Below, piece after piece: positions 5,958 to 6,562 of a stretch of 6,562 nucleotides of DNA. A program made the translations under genes and the position numbers. Every line of letters starts with the position of its first letter. The first letter of the stretch is position 1. A model generated the notes under the pieces. It made no database searches and was not told the DNA's origin. It worked only from the letters and a program-made list of their open reading frames with translations. Source of the DNA: Frankia sp. (lineage in GTDB: Bacteria; Actinomycetota; Actinomycetes; Frankiales; Frankiaceae); assembly GCA_019689615.1 (NCBI GenBank), contig JADGHD010000289.1:1-6562 (forward strand). The letters are read 5' to 3'.

Positions 5958-6490
5958 GCCTGTCCCCGCGCCCCCGTCGCGCGCTGCCGGCCGCGCGGCT
6001 GCCGAGAGGGCAGCACGCGGGCACTCTCACCCCGGGCTGGAAGCCCAGCGGGCCACGCGCCAGCCGCGGCGGACACCGACCGCACCCGCGCGCCGGGCGG
6101 CCCGCCGTCAGGATCCGGCCGGCGGACGCCGGTCTGCGGCCACACGTTGCCCGTGAGCCTCGGTCCGGAGCCAGGGCCCGGTTCCATCCCTCGGTACAGA
6201 GCGTCAGCCACGACAGCCTAGTGCGGTGCCGAAGCCGTCGCACCCGAAGTGACGGATAAACCCTGCTCCGAGCAACGTGCCTGGCCCGGCCCGGCGAGCC
6301 CTGGCCCGCCGGTACTCCGAAACCAGGTCACGCTACGCCCGATGGACACTCATAGTAGCCAAGCTCGACGGTCCGTTGGCGGAACGGGCGCGGCAAGCGC
6401 CGGGATGCGCCGGGTGTGCCCGGCGAGAAGCGCTGCGCCACCGCCGCTCGCGGCAAACCGTGGGCCCGCTCACAAGGGGTTTGTCGGCGC
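5958..6490. other. Region without a convincing gene; probable upstream region of the minus-strand pair
   Basis: Frames open here on both strands lack good starts, domains or clear codon bias. Weak elements seen: a hairpin at 6031-6052 (GCTGG 6036-6040 with CCAGC 6045-6049, flanked by CCC and GGG) that could fold in a 5' leader; minus-strand -10-like hexamers TAGGCT (6220-6215) and TACTAT (6357-6352), neither with a -35; and a slightly less GC-rich stretch around 6240-6370, as is common in promoter regions. A 145-residue frame (6211-5774, minus) would extend the small ORF upstream but has no ribosome site at its GTG. A plus-strand frame from 6277 runs into the artefactual G tract and is not credible. 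No tRNA, rRNA, insertion sequence or riboswitch was recognised. Confidence 0.5.

Positions 6491-6562
<72 letters not shown>

Noticed and set aside
5774..6211. 145-residue minus-strand version of the small ORF
   Set aside because: The GTG at 6211 has no ribosome site and lies only three bases from a -10-like hexamer. The internal GTG 5944 with AAGGAGG is much better supported.

Overview
The window is about 6.5 kb of very GC-rich DNA (roughly three-quarters G+C by eye). It has GTG starts, near-saturated G/C third codon positions in the real genes and long antisense open frames that are only composition shadows. This points to a high-GC actinomycete. A Frankia-like or related soil actinobacterium would fit, but no marker here fixes the genus. 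Both extremities look like sequencing or assembly artefacts: a degraded Nextera-type transposon adapter at bases 1-29, and a G28/C15 homopolymer block with an A8-G4-C6 tail at 6491-6562. The window is therefore probably one complete draft contig, not a slice of a finished chromosome.

Layout. (1) 3-314, plus strand: the C-terminal end of an oligopeptide/dipeptide ABC transporter ATPase. It overlaps by four bases (GTGA) with (2) 311-2182, a complete CocE/NonD-type serine hydrolase of 623 residues with Ser120, Asp238 and His264 as the apparent triad. (3) 2183-2424: an intergenic region with a degenerate 19-bp tandem repeat, an orphan perfect Shine-Dalgarno sequence and an extended -10 element placed for a leaderless transcript. 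(4) 2425-3120, plus strand: a NUDIX hydrolase of the NUDT19-like type. (5) 3121-3173: a GC-rich hairpin between convergent genes. (6) 4799-3174, minus strand: a 541-residue fusion of a PAP2 lipid phosphatase and a diacylglycerol-kinase-type lipid kinase, also with leaderless promoter geometry. (7) 4800-4934: a gap with a strong 8-bp hairpin. (8) 5777-4935, minus strand: an unrecognised 280-residue protein, preceded and overlapped by (9) a possible 56-residue ORF (5944-5774) with a near-perfect Shine-Dalgarno sequence. (10) 5945-6490: a long stretch without a convincing gene.

How the parts may work together. The ABC ATPase and the hydrolase look co-transcribed and translationally coupled, consistent with uptake of a peptide-, ester- or amide-containing substrate followed by cytoplasmic hydrolysis. 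The NUDIX and PAP2-kinase genes are separate convergent units, each with its own apparent promoter. The unknown minus-strand pair looks like a two-gene coupled operon.

I see no CRISPR array, transposase, phage, toxin-antitoxin or defence system. The best candidates for something undescribed are the 56-aa/280-aa coupled pair and the intergenic 19-bp repeats. The most practically important observation is the artefactual contig ends.
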